The translations under genes were made by a program, and so were the position numbers. Positions 1 to 7,857 of a stretch of DNA of 64,000 nucleotides are shown in pieces. The notes under the pieces are model-generated. The model saw only the letters and a program-made list of their open reading frames with translations, had not been told where the DNA came from and ran no database searches. The stretch comes from Pseudomonadota bacterium (GTDB lineage Bacteria; Desulfobacterota; Syntrophorhabdia; Syntrophorhabdales; Syntrophorhabdaceae). The stretch covers positions 16,299-80,298 of the forward strand of contig JAPLKA010000118.1 in NCBI GenBank assembly GCA_026388315.1. The letters run 5' to 3'. Within the stretch, counting starts at the first letter, position 1. Each line of letters starts with the position of its first letter.

Positions 1-2
1 AC

Positions 3-2945
3 GCCATCGTGGAACAGGGCAGAATAGAACACTTTATACAGATGAAGCCCCACGAGAGAAGGGTTGTTATAGAAGAGACCAGCGGCATTACACGTTTCGA
101 AGAAAAAAAGAGGGAAGCCATTACAAGGCTGGAAGAGGTAAGGGGAAACCTGGAGAGGGTTGAAGATATCTATAGTGAAGTGGTGAAATCCCTCGAAAAG
201 GCAGGGATCGAATGGAACAGGTGGAAGACATATAAACTGCTCATTGACAAAAACTCTGAAATTGAATCCTGGATACTTATTGATGGTTACGTGAAATTGA
301 CAAAAAGAATGGCAAAAATGCAGGAACGACAGGTAGACCTCGATAAGGAAATCGCTGCAAGGGAAAATGAGAAAAATGTTTTAAAAAGTGAACTTGAGAC
401 CAAAGAAAAGGAATTTTCACTCACCGACAGCATTTTAAGGCAACTCGAGGTTGACATAAAAGGCAAAGAAAAGGATATGGAGAGCAAGCTCCTTGAGGTC
501 GACTATCTCAATAGAGACAGGAAAAGGTTGGAGGATGAGGTGAATGGACTCATCAACAGCAGGAAGGAGATAGGGGCTAATATCGAGAAATGCAAAGTGG
601 AAATAGAGGCAATTAAAGGGGAGGCAGAGGCGATTACTGTCTCATTAAAAGAGGGCGAAGGCAGGGCGGACCATCTGACAAAAACCATTGACGAATTTAA
701 AAACACCAGAGAGGCACACGAAAAAAGCGTTGAAGAGGAGAGGGTCAAACTGTTCGTTACTATGAGCACGATCACCGACATAAAAAATTCTATTTCTGAT
801 ATCGAAAGAATGGCCAAGGAAAAGGAGAAAAGAGAGGCCAAGAGGATTGAAGAAAAAGAGAAACTCGCACAAAGACTGGGCGTTTTAGAGGCAAAGCATA
901 AGGAATTCGAAGGCAGGCTTGAAAGTGATACACGTACAAGAGAAGCCATTACACTTAAAGAGCAGGAAGCATCACAGCAGAAGGAAAACCTCGCAGGCTC
1001 AATCGCAAAGGTAAAGGGTGTCATAGAGGCACTGAAAGGGGAAAAGCGGGGGAAGGAAGAGTTCTTGAAACAGATGAGCAGCTTACAGGAGACGAAAAAG
1101 GAAGGCCCGCCTGACACAAAAAAACTGATTGACATGATACGTGTTGATGAAGGGAAAGAAAAGGCCCTGGAGAGGTTTTTTTACAGAGAAATGGATTATT
1201 ATGTGTTGTCCGAAGGGGATACAAAATCTATTTCCGAAAAGATAAAGCAGTATAACGAAAATTATATATTCTTCCCTGAAAAAGGTATGGCAAGACTCAG
1301 CGATAATGAGGTTGCTATCGATGTGAAGTGGATTGCCGGTGTAGAAGATGCCCTTGAGAGAATAGGGAAGGGAGAGGAAGGGATATTCCTCAATGAAGAC
1401 CTTTATATAGATTCAAGGGGATTTATATTGCAGGAAAGGGCAGCAAAAAAGATCGATATAAAGCAATTCAAAGAGCGTAAACGCGCTGAGAGAGAATTAA
1501 AGGCAATAGAGGTAGAGTTCAATGAACATGTATCTTCTCTTAAGACAATCGAGATGGAATTCATCCGTTCAAGCGACATGCATAAAAAAATACGATTTGA
1601 ACTGGAGAGAAAAGAGGAGTCCATAAAGGGCATCGAAAAAGAGATGGCCGTTCTGGATGCCGGGATAAGGACGGCAGGGGAGAGATTCCACGAGCTGGAC
1701 ACAAGGATCGATTTTTCTGAGGATGCTCCTCCCCGGGCAGCAGATGATCTCCTCCTGGAAAAAGAAAGGCATGAGAGGACGAAAGATACAGTGGAAGGCA
1801 GGATAAAATCCCTTAAAGAAACCCTCGACAGGATAAAAAAGGAGCATGAAAGCGTATCCTCGCAATGGCATGAGGTATCGATCAATAATGAACGGAAAAG
1901 AAACCGGATCAGGGCACTCCATGAAGACATAGAGAGGAAGGAGTTGTTCATAGCAAACCTTATTGAAGACGGTAACACACGGTGGCAAAGGATAGAAGCC
2001 CAGAAGAATGACATGATTGAACGTATAAAAAAGATAGAAATAGTAGAGAAAGACTATGATGGGTTGAAAACAACATCTGAGAAGCATATAAAGAGATACG
2101 AAGAACTGAAGGCTGTATCGGGCACCCTTCATATGGAGAAACATGTTCTTGAGGAAAAGATGGAAGGTATTTCCAAAGAGATTGACAGGATACGGAACAG
2201 GAAGGAAAATATTGAAAAGGAATTGGCTATTTTAAACGAAAAGCAGGATGCTATTTCTGACAGGCTTCAGACAACACACGGCATTAATCGGCCCGAGCAT
2301 GTCAAGGTTCCCCTGAGTATGGACCTGGAAAAAGAGAAAGAAGTCCTGGATAAAGAAATTTCTGACCTCGGAGAGGTAAACTTTCGGGCTGAAAAAGAAT
2401 ATGAGGAATTGAAGGATAGGGCATCATTTCTCGAGAAGCAGAAGGAAGACCTTAAAAATGCAATGGATTCACTAAAAAAAACCATAATAAAAATAGATAA
2501 CCTGTCCAAAGAGATATTTTCTGATACCTTCGATATGGTCAACGATGCATTTAAGCGCTTTACCGGCATGTTGTTCAAAGGGGGTAAGGGTTATCTCGCC
2601 CTCAACCAGGACAATATCGGGGTGGAAATATATATGCAGCCACCTGGTAAAAGGGTTGCCCGGATGGAGCTTTTGTCCGGCGGTGAAAAAGCCCTCGTTT
2701 CTCTCGGATTTTTGCTTGCCCTCATGGATACAAAACCGTCTCCTTTTTCACTCATGGATGAGATCGACGCACCCCTTGACGATGCCAACCTCATGTCATT
2801 AATGGAAATTATCCAGACGATCAGTAACAAAACCCAGATAATCTTCATAACCCACAACAGGATCACCATGGAATCCTCGCATACCATCTATGGCATCACC
2901 ATGGAAGATGAAGGCATCTCAAAGGTCGTATCTGTCCGACTATAA
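3..2945 (+). CDS. smc: Chromosome segregation ATPase SMC, 5'-truncated by the window edge
   Basis: The reading frame is already open at the first bases (Ala-Ile-Val-Glu-Gln), so the GTG at 9 is internal and the Walker A head lobe lies upstream of the window. The visible part begins with the conserved EQGRIE segment and EETSGI, then a long charged coiled coil, a hinge at about visible residues 360-480, and a second coiled coil. The C-terminal ABC lobe follows, with signature LLSGGEKA (~888) and Walker B/D-loop FSLMDEIDAPLDDAN (~914). SMC dimers organise and segregate the chromosome with ScpA/ScpB. The C-lobe motifs separate it from RecN and SbcC. The hinge is compact and poorly conserved. The next gene is over 400 bp away, so it is probably the last gene of its transcript. 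Confidence 0.95.
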   Translation, partial: AIVEQGRIEHFIQMKPHERRVVIEETSGITRFEEKKREAITRLEEVRGNLERVEDIYSEVVKSLEKAGIEWNRWKTYKLLIDKNSEIESWILIDGYVKLTKRMAKMQERQVDLDKEIAARENEKNVLKSELETKEKEFSLTDSILRQLEVDIKGKEKDMESKLLEVDYLNRDRKRLEDEVNGLINSRKEIGANIEKCKVEIEAIKGEAEAITVSLKEGEGRADHLTKTIDEFKNTREAHEKSVEEERVKLFVTMSTITDIKNSISDIERMAKEKEKREAKRIEEKEKLAQRLGVLEAKHKEFEGRLESDTRTREAITLKEQEASQQKENLAGSIAKVKGVIEALKGEKRGKEEFLKQMSSLQETKKEGPPDTKKLIDMIRVDEGKEKALERFFYREMDYYVLSEGDTKSISEKIKQYNENYIFFPEKGMARLSDNEVAIDVKWIAGVEDALERIGKGEEGIFLNEDLYIDSRGFILQERAAKKIDIKQFKERKRAERELKAIEVEFNEHVSSLKTIEMEFIRSSDMHKKIRFELERKEESIKGIEKEMAVLDAGIRTAGERFHELDTRIDFSEDAPPRAADDLLLEKERHERTKDTVEGRIKSLKETLDRIKKEHESVSSQWHEVSINNERKRNRIRALHEDIERKELFIANLIEDGNTRWQRIEAQKNDMIERIKKIEIVEKDYDGLKTTSEKHIKRYEELKAVSGTLHMEKHVLEEKMEGISKEIDRIRNRKENIEKELAILNEKQDAISDRLQTTHGINRPEHVKVPLSMDLEKEKEVLDKEISDLGEVNFRAEKEYEELKDRASFLEKQKEDLKNAMDSLKKTIIKIDNLSKEIFSDTFDMVNDAFKRFTGMLFKGGKGYLALNQDNIGVEIYMQPPGKRVARMELLSGGEKALVSLGFLLALMDTKPSPFSLMDEIDAPLDDANLMSLMEIIQTISNKTQIIFITHNRITMESSHTIYGITMEDEGISKVVSVRL

Positions 2946-2948
2946 AAT

Positions 2949-2980
2949 CAGTGAATAGTGAACAGTGGATAGTCGTCAGT
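2949..2980. repeat. Degenerate short-word array (GTGAATA / GTGAACA type)
   Basis: Four bases after the smc stop comes a run of near-identical words: AGTGAATAG, TGAACAG, TGGATAG, GTCAGT. The same words in reverse complement (CTATTCA) form arrays near 5.3 kb and 56.2 kb. The words carry TGA/TAG stops in more than one frame. Confidence 0.6.
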
Positions 2981-3170
2981 TAAAACCTCTCAACAGTTCA
3001 CATCGTATCGAGTGCAGGTAAGCCTTGTCTTTAAACCATTCACCATTCATTAACGACAAAGGGCCTTTAGTCTGCATTTCATGTATCCTGTATACAGTAT
3101 GTACAATCTTTCACATGTTTATTTTCTTCAATATATTCAGGTGGTTGCTTTTGGGTATCGAAAATAATAT

Positions 3171-3222
3171 GTGATGTAGATCAATTTTTTATTGACATTT
3201 TTATCTATAAGGCTATCATAAT
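3171..3222 (+). promoter_or_regulatory. Candidate promoter with FNR/CRP-type box for the symporter operon
   Basis: GTGAT-GTAG-ATCAA at 3171-3184 is one base from the FNR consensus TTGAT-N4-ATCAA. It is followed by TTGACA (3192-3197) and TATCAT (3214-3219) with a 16-base spacer. A box centred near -48 fits activation by an FNR/CRP-family regulator. The remaining leader to 3383 also holds a small inverted repeat TGTAC-N6-GTACA (3257-3272). The gap 2946-3383 shows no gene. Confidence 0.45.
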
Positions 3223-3383
3223 AGGAAATGAGAAGGAGAATGGGGGTTATTGTTTGTGTACATATTCGTACAGATTTATCTCTATCTTGTCATTTCGTTT
3301 TTAAGTTTATTAATCAAAATACCTTGAAAGGGGGTGAGTTATTACATTATTGATTCCTTTAAAAATTAAAAGGAGGGTTTATT

Positions 3384-3515
3384 ATGCAACAAGTACCGCC
3401 TGAAGTAGTAGCTGATTTAATGTTTTCATGGTATGTATGGGCCTCGGTTTTTGCCTTTGCCTTTCTATTTACCATCATTGGAACACATCTTGTAACGAGG
3501 GGGTGGAAAGAATGA
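3384..3515 (+). CDS. Small single-span membrane protein, symporter accessory subunit
   Basis: A 43-codon frame starts at ATG 3384 behind a strong AGGAGGG site at 3371-3377 and ends in TGA at 3513-3515, overlapping the symporter ATG (ATGA at 3512). It encodes a short polar head, one hydrophobic helix rich in Phe, Ala and Trp (about residues 13-35), and a basic tail ending RGWKE. Tiny one-helix proteins are known upstream of sodium:solute symporters (the 'symporter small accessory protein' group; YhdT before PanF is a longer analogue). The overlap and excellent ribosome site argue for a real, translationally coupled subunit. Its exact role, perhaps assembly or stability of the transporter, is inferred. 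Confidence 0.8.
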   Translation: MQQVPPEVVADLMFSWYVWASVFAFAFLFTIIGTHLVTRGWKE

Positions 3516-5104
3516 ATCCTACAGCATTGAAGTTTTTACCCATTCCAACACCGACTACAGAGATGATTGTATCGGGAAGTTTAGCCGTGGCCATACTGCT
3601 CCTCGTTTCCGTGCTCCTCGGCCTTGCAGGAAGAAAAAAAATGACCAAAGGCAGCTTCGATGAGTATCTCGTCGGAAAACGCGATTTGGGTCCCATCATT
3701 ACCGGCGCCGCACTTTCCGCTACCTACATCTCAGGGTGGGCCTTCTGCGGCAGCACCGGCATCGTCTACGCCCTAGGTTTTTCCGGCATGTGGTTTGCCG
3801 GCATCTGGAGCCTCATCGGCATCATCCCCTGCATCTGGCTCGGCGCCTTGAAAACACGGGACTTTTCCAAGAAACTCGGCGCAGCCACGCTCCCTGAAAC
3901 GATCGGCAGGAGATTTGAATCAAAGGCTCTCCAGACCGTTGTGGCCATATCGATGCTCTTTTTTCTCTTCCTCTATTCCGTGGGTCAGTTAAAAGCGGGC
4001 GCCACCGTCTGGTTTGCCATGACAGGACTTGCACCGCTGTGGTGTCTCCTGCTCTCGGTCTTTATTGCCTGGCTCTATATGGTGCTCGGCGGCTATGTGG
4101 GCAACCAGTATGCAATGGCCTTACAGGGCCTCGTGTTCTGCGTGGTCGGCACCGTCCTTGGTCTCTGGGCCATTATCTATGCAGGCGGTTTCTATAATGT
4201 GACCGCTGGTCTTGCAGCCCAGAACCCGAGCCTGATGGCGCTCATCAACCCGAAGCTTCCGAAGCTCGGTTTTACACAGCTTATGTCGAGCTGGGTCGGC
4301 ATCCTTGCCACACCGGTCATCTTCTTTACCATGGCTGTGGGTTTTCCCCATAACGTAAGCCGGTTCCTCGGCATGAAGAAGGTCACCAAGAAGGACTACT
4401 GGTGGCTGGTATTCATCGTATGGCTCTTTACCGGTATCCCCATCATGCTCGACTGCTCAAGCAACGGCCTTGTGGCCCGTCTCCTCTATGGGCCGACACT
4501 CCTCCAGGCTGCAACGATTCACGGCCAGCCCAATGTCTTTAAGGCTGACCTTGCAGCGCCCTTACTTGCTCATGCTCTGGGCGGTCCGTGGCTCCTCGCA
4601 GCATACACGGCAGGGCTCTTCTCTGCGGCCCTCTCGACCCTCGCAGGTATGGTCTTTATCATGAGCGCCAATGTGACCAAGGATATTATCAAACTCTGGA
4701 AGCCGAGTGTATCAGATAAGTCCATGCTCTATCTCGGGTATTTCCTCATTGCCCTCTTCCTCTTCCTCCCCTTCTACTTTGTGCTCGTCAACCCGCCTCC
4801 ACTCCTCTCCATCTTCATGGGGATGGCGGCCATGGGTCTCGGCGCCGTCTTCTTCTTCGTCACAGCCATTTCCTATTACTGGAAAGGGGCAACGAAGTGG
4901 GGCGCCATGGCGTGCGTTGTCTGGGGTACCGTATTTACTCTCTACGGAAGCTGGGCTGTGCTGTACAAGAAGATGTACGGTATGGGCAGCTATGAGTGGT
5001 TCCTCGTCTTAAGCTGCGGGGCCATCTACTTTCTCGTGAGCTTCATGACAAAACCGCCGTCAAAACAACTCATTGATATGCTCTGGGGAAAACAGTCGGA
5101 TTAA
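3512..5104 (+). CDS. Sodium:solute symporter (SSS family)
   Basis: 530 residues from ATG 3512, the start dictated by the ATGA overlap with the small membrane protein and the GAGGGGGTGG stretch before it; upstream in-frame ATGs would run through that gene. It has about 13 hydrophobic segments with the SSS pattern: an early TM1 ending at GRKKMTKGSFDEYLVGKR, then TYISGWAFCGSTG in TM2, and TAGLFSAALSTLAGM in the core repeat. SSS proteins couple Na+ entry to import of organic acids, amino acids, vitamins or sugars. The substrate cannot be read from the sequence, though the architecture is nearest the acetate/pantothenate/proline branch. It is followed directly by a strong terminator, so the unit is a two-gene operon. 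Confidence 0.9.
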   Translation: MNPTALKFLPIPTPTTEMIVSGSLAVAILLLVSVLLGLAGRKKMTKGSFDEYLVGKRDLGPIITGAALSATYISGWAFCGSTGIVYALGFSGMWFAGIWSLIGIIPCIWLGALKTRDFSKKLGAATLPETIGRRFESKALQTVVAISMLFFLFLYSVGQLKAGATVWFAMTGLAPLWCLLLSVFIAWLYMVLGGYVGNQYAMALQGLVFCVVGTVLGLWAIIYAGGFYNVTAGLAAQNPSLMALINPKLPKLGFTQLMSSWVGILATPVIFFTMAVGFPHNVSRFLGMKKVTKKDYWWLVFIVWLFTGIPIMLDCSSNGLVARLLYGPTLLQAATIHGQPNVFKADLAAPLLAHALGGPWLLAAYTAGLFSAALSTLAGMVFIMSANVTKDIIKLWKPSVSDKSMLYLGYFLIALFLFLPFYFVLVNPPPLLSIFMGMAAMGLGAVFFFVTAISYYWKGATKWGAMACVVWGTVFTLYGSWAVLYKKMYGMGSYEWFLVLSCGAIYFLVSFMTKPPSKQLIDMLWGKQSD

Positions 5105-5134
5105 GCAACAATAGCAGAACAATAACAATCATTG

Positions 5135-5160
5135 AGAGGGGCCTTCGGGCCCCTTTTTTT
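5135..5160 (+). terminator. Rho-independent terminator after the symporter
   Basis: The stem AGGGGCC / GGCCCCT is closed by a TTCG tetraloop (5144-5147) and followed by a seven-T run. It lies 30 bp after the symporter stop. Confidence 0.9.
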
Positions 5161-5261
5161 AACCAAGATTTTTCAATCAGGATGAGCATATGTGCCGGGC
5201 TATTGGCTATTGCCCGCAAACAACGGGGTACTATTCGTCATGACGGACGAGGGATGCTGGA

Positions 5262-5345
5262 TGGCTGTGAACCGTGAACAGATTTAAAGCTATTCACTAT
5301 TCACTATCGACTATTCACTGCCTTAAACTATCGGCTATTCACTGC
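5262..5345. repeat. Degenerate CTATTCACT short-word array
   Basis: At least six variants of the word CTATTCACT / CTATCGACT / CTATCGGCT stand head to tail, with GTGAACA words before them. The array runs into the last codons and the stop of the minus-strand gene ending at 5339: its TGA is part of the repeated word CAGTGAATAG. The array may therefore have arisen at, or fixed, the stop codon. Confidence 0.7.
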
Positions 5346-5890
5346 TTTTCATTATCCTTCTTTTCAGGACACGCAACCCGGTAGAGGGCTTCGTGAATCG
5401 TGTCCTCGGGGATCGCCTTCCAGTCCTTGTATGAGCCTGACTTGGCATAGTCAAGGGTGGCCCCTTCCTGGGTCAGCTCAAAGACCTCAAGGATGCAGAG
5501 TTCTTTTGTCTTGCTGAAACAGTTGAGTCCATAGAGCACTGTCCTTGAACTGAGTTTATCAAAGTCTTTCAGCGAAAGCCGTGCCTGCCGGCGTTCTTCG
5601 ATACACCGCTTCTTCCCTTCTTCGCTATACACAAGACGCGTTTTTATGCTGAAGATATCGGGAAATGCCTTGCCTGATCCGTCAAAGCGGTAGAAGTGAT
5701 CGCCGTCTTGATCAGTCCCGTATTTCTTCCAGTCGGTGCTTTTCGCATCATATATTGCCCTGTCGGTCGGCACCGGCTGCTGTGCCGCCTGCTCTTTGAG
5801 CCACATGATAATCCCGACGCAGATGATCAGTACGACCCCCGTGAAGAGCATGGCCTTGAGATGATGCCTCTGCTTTATTTCTCCTCCCAT
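5339..5890 (-). CDS. Membrane-anchored protein with surface-adhesin E-like domain
   Basis: 183 residues from ATG 5890, which follows a GGGGG ribosome site at good spacing; an upstream ATG at 5926 has no such site. It begins with a basic stretch and one N-terminal membrane helix (AMLFTGVVLIICVGIIMW). A periplasmic domain follows with the layout of the surface-adhesin protein E family: a WKKYG start, a phenylalanine-rich strand, KTRLVYSEEGK, a conserved LNC Cys, and an ending W-x-AIPEDTIHEALYRVAC whose second Cys could form a disulfide with the first. Function in this family is not settled beyond an envelope location. The extreme C-terminus (NEKQ-stop) overlaps the short-word array. Confidence 0.6.
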   Translation of the reverse strand: MGGEIKQRHHLKAMLFTGVVLIICVGIIMWLKEQAAQQPVPTDRAIYDAKSTDWKKYGTDQDGDHFYRFDGSGKAFPDIFSIKTRLVYSEEGKKRCIEERRQARLSLKDFDKLSSRTVLYGLNCFSKTKELCILEVFELTQEGATLDYAKSGSYKDWKAIPEDTIHEALYRVACPEKKDNEKQ

Positions 5891-5962
5891 GTATGACCCC
5901 CTTTTTCTATGTGATAAGACAGACATGCCTGTCTGACGCTCTACTTCCCTGCAACCTGTGAA

Positions 5963-6007
5963 GAAAAAGGCCGGGACTGAGCACTACACTTCAGTTCTGG
6001 CCTTTTC
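5963..6007 (-). terminator. Terminator for the 6041-6604 gene
   Basis: A long hairpin (AAGGCC...GGCCTT extended by GGACTGA/TCAGTTC) has a T-run when read on the minus strand, 34 bp past the stop of the upstream minus-strand gene. Confidence 0.75.
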
Positions 6008-6040
6008 AGTAATAAACGCTATGATCGGTTATTGTTCCGG

Positions 6041-6604
6041 TTAATGGAGCACATCAGGGACTTCGGAGGTATCCTTTACCAGACCAGGAGAAAGCTCAAA
6101 AAGACTGTCAGAAACGCTGCCCTTCTTGATGTTCTTATACTCGACGCTCCAGTTTGAACCAACGACCCTGACGGGGAAATTATACTCCGTTGAAAACCAC
6201 TGCTGTATCGTCTCCGCCTTATTACCCTTTTTTGCGGTTACTTCATACTTCTTTGCCGTGTAACCGTTCACCGTCTCTGTACCGACCAGCTTTCTTGCGG
6301 TCTCGCCAAATATCTTTTCCTCGATAGTCGGCTTCATGTCCGGCGTCAGTTTTGCTTCCAGGTACGTCTTCTCTGCGCTGTTGACCTGCCAGAAGAGACC
6401 TTTGTCTCCCCTGACGATTGTATAAAGGGGCGTACTTCCTTTTTCCACACGGCACTTGCTGCCCTTTACATATATCTTGCCGTTTCTCGTTACCTTTCCT
6501 TCCTTGGTTATCATGTCAGCCGTGAGATCAGCGGCAAATGATTGTGAGAACATAACGAATAAGAAAATGAAAACGCTGCATACCAATAACATATATTTTT
6601 TCAT
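6041..6604 (-). CDS. Secreted DUF4412/LolA-like periplasmic protein
   Basis: 187 residues from ATG 6604, preceded by GGAGG at proper spacing; the longer frame to 6631 lacks a site. A signal peptide (KKYMLLVCSVFIFLFVMF ... QSFAADLT) precedes an all-beta domain: repeated short strands such as GKVTRNGKIYVKGSKCRVE, IVRGDKGLFWQVNSAEKTY, then GYTAKKYEVTAKKGNKAET and WFSTEYNFPVRV. This resembles DUF4412 / outer-membrane-lipoprotein-sorting folds that bind acyl chains or sense the envelope. The actual ligand is unknown. It is probably monocistronic, with its own terminator downstream and the repeat-A gap upstream. Confidence 0.65.
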   Translation of the reverse strand: MKKYMLLVCSVFIFLFVMFSQSFAADLTADMITKEGKVTRNGKIYVKGSKCRVEKGSTPLYTIVRGDKGLFWQVNSAEKTYLEAKLTPDMKPTIEEKIFGETARKLVGTETVNGYTAKKYEVTAKKGNKAETIQQWFSTEYNFPVRVVGSNWSVEYKNIKKGSVSDSLFELSPGLVKDTSEVPDVLH

Positions 6605-6770
6605 CGTTCCTCCAGTAGTGAATAATTTCACTACTTGTACATCAAACCGGCCAAATAATCAACACAATAAAATAGTCTTTTTCCCCAAGTAAAATCAGTG
6701 GGTTAGCCGGCAGGATCAATATGCTGAATATAGGAAAATGAAAAAATTATATGTATACAACGGCCAGGCT

Positions 6771-6990
6771 TTATTTAGCCGCAGACGGACGCAGACAAAA
6801 GCTGGACAGTATTTTATATCGGCTGCCGACCTGGCACCCGATATACTCCATGCCCTTCGGGCAGAGTGAAAATATAATATATTCGCGCGTTAGGGCTGAA
6901 AGTTTTGACCCGCCATTGTCGGCGGGGCAAAAAACAGAATCTCTTGTCCGCTTCTGTCCGCATTGTCGAGCGACAGCGGGCGGCAAAACC
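6771..6990. repeat. Dispersed hairpin repeat A, copy 1 (MITE-like)
   Basis: About 220 bp, similar over its whole length to 12052-12297. Shared landmarks are the left end AGCCGCAGAC, a 33-base near-identical block at 6835-6867 holding the hairpin TGCCC-TTC-GGGCA, a second hairpin CCCGCC-ATTGTC-GGCGGG, and the right end GCGGGCGGCAAAA. The ends are imperfect inverted repeats (GCCGC...GGACAAAAG against CTTGTCC...GGGCGGC). It fills most of the gap 6605-7077. Open frames on the minus strand through both copies look fortuitous. Confidence 0.7.
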
Positions 6991-7077
6991 AGAGACGAGG
7001 GTAAGGCATGAATGCAATATACGATAGAGGCTGTTGAAATGCCGGTACGATTAGGTGTATGATGGTGAATCAACGGT

Positions 7078-7827
7078 ATGAAGCTGCTCATGTTCTTTCT
7101 CTTTGCCATGATATGTTCAGTTGTCCTTTCCAATAGCGCGAAAGGTGCATCCATCTCTGGTCCCCTCCGGAAATCAAGGCAGATCATTATTGTTCAGGCA
7201 AAGACATGGGATTCTTTTGAGGCAGTTCTGTCGCTCCATGAAAAGAAAGACGGGGAATGGCAGACCGTGAAACAGGGCATCCCGGTCGTGCTGGGCAAAA
7301 AGGGACTTGGATGGGGCAGAAGTTTTGATATCGATTATGAAGCGCTTGATAAAACGGCGCCTGTAAAAAAGGAAGGCGACGGCAAATCGCCATCGGGTAT
7401 CTTTGCAATACAACAGGCCTTCGGTTTCTCTGAAAAAGCCCCTTACGTTAAATTGCCTTACATTACATTGACCGACCGTATCGAGTGTGTGGACGACGGG
7501 GAATCGCAACACTACAACCGGATCATTGACAGCTCAGCAATACCGCTCCGCGACCGGAAGAGTTCCGAAAAGATGTCCGCCATCGATGTTTATAAAACCG
7601 GCCTCGTCATTGAGCATAACGCCCAACCTGTTGTGAAGGGTTGCGGGTCATGCATATTTTTTCATATCTGGGAAATGCCTGACAAGGGTACTTCAGGCTG
7701 TACGGCAATGGCAGAGGACAACCTCTCGTTTTTGCTGCAATGGCTTGACCCCGCAAAAAATCCCCTACTGCTCCAGTTTACTGAGGGCATGTACGGCAAT
7801 ATCAAGGAAAGATTCCATTTACCTTAG
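7078..7827 (+). CDS. Secreted L,D-transpeptidase-like (YkuD-fold) protein
   Basis: 249 residues with an N-terminal signal peptide (about residues 1-23). The domain starts near residue 34 with strands IIIVQAKTWDSFEAVLSLHE, then GDGKSPSGIFAI, and ends in the catalytic segment H196 ... GTSGC208TAM. This keeps the His and Cys of the YkuD active site (usual form HG...SxGC) in variant spacing. Family members cross-link peptidoglycan or attach proteins to it; variants of this exported, partly divergent type are often annotated only as YkuD/L,D-transpeptidase catalytic-domain proteins. It stands alone and converges with the hybrid-kinase gene only 30 bp away. Confidence 0.75.
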   Translation: MKLLMFFLFAMICSVVLSNSAKGASISGPLRKSRQIIIVQAKTWDSFEAVLSLHEKKDGEWQTVKQGIPVVLGKKGLGWGRSFDIDYEALDKTAPVKKEGDGKSPSGIFAIQQAFGFSEKAPYVKLPYITLTDRIECVDDGESQHYNRIIDSSAIPLRDRKSSEKMSAIDVYKTGLVIEHNAQPVVKGCGSCIFFHIWEMPDKGTSGCTAMAEDNLSFLLQWLDPAKNPLLLQFTEGMYGNIKERFHLP

Positions 7828-7857
7828 ACGCTGTCAATGCCCCGATTCATGCAATAT

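Noticed and set aside
503..1135. Long serine-rich antisense frame within smc (and a second at 1403-2014)
   Set aside because: Mirror of Lys/Glu-rich coiled-coil codons; low-complexity shadow with no ribosome site.
6771..7187. Long minus-strand open frame across repeat A copy 1
   Set aside because: It runs from repeat A into the transpeptidase gene on the other strand, lacks a ribosome site and family resemblance, and its similarity to frames at 12028-12294 comes only from the repeated DNA.
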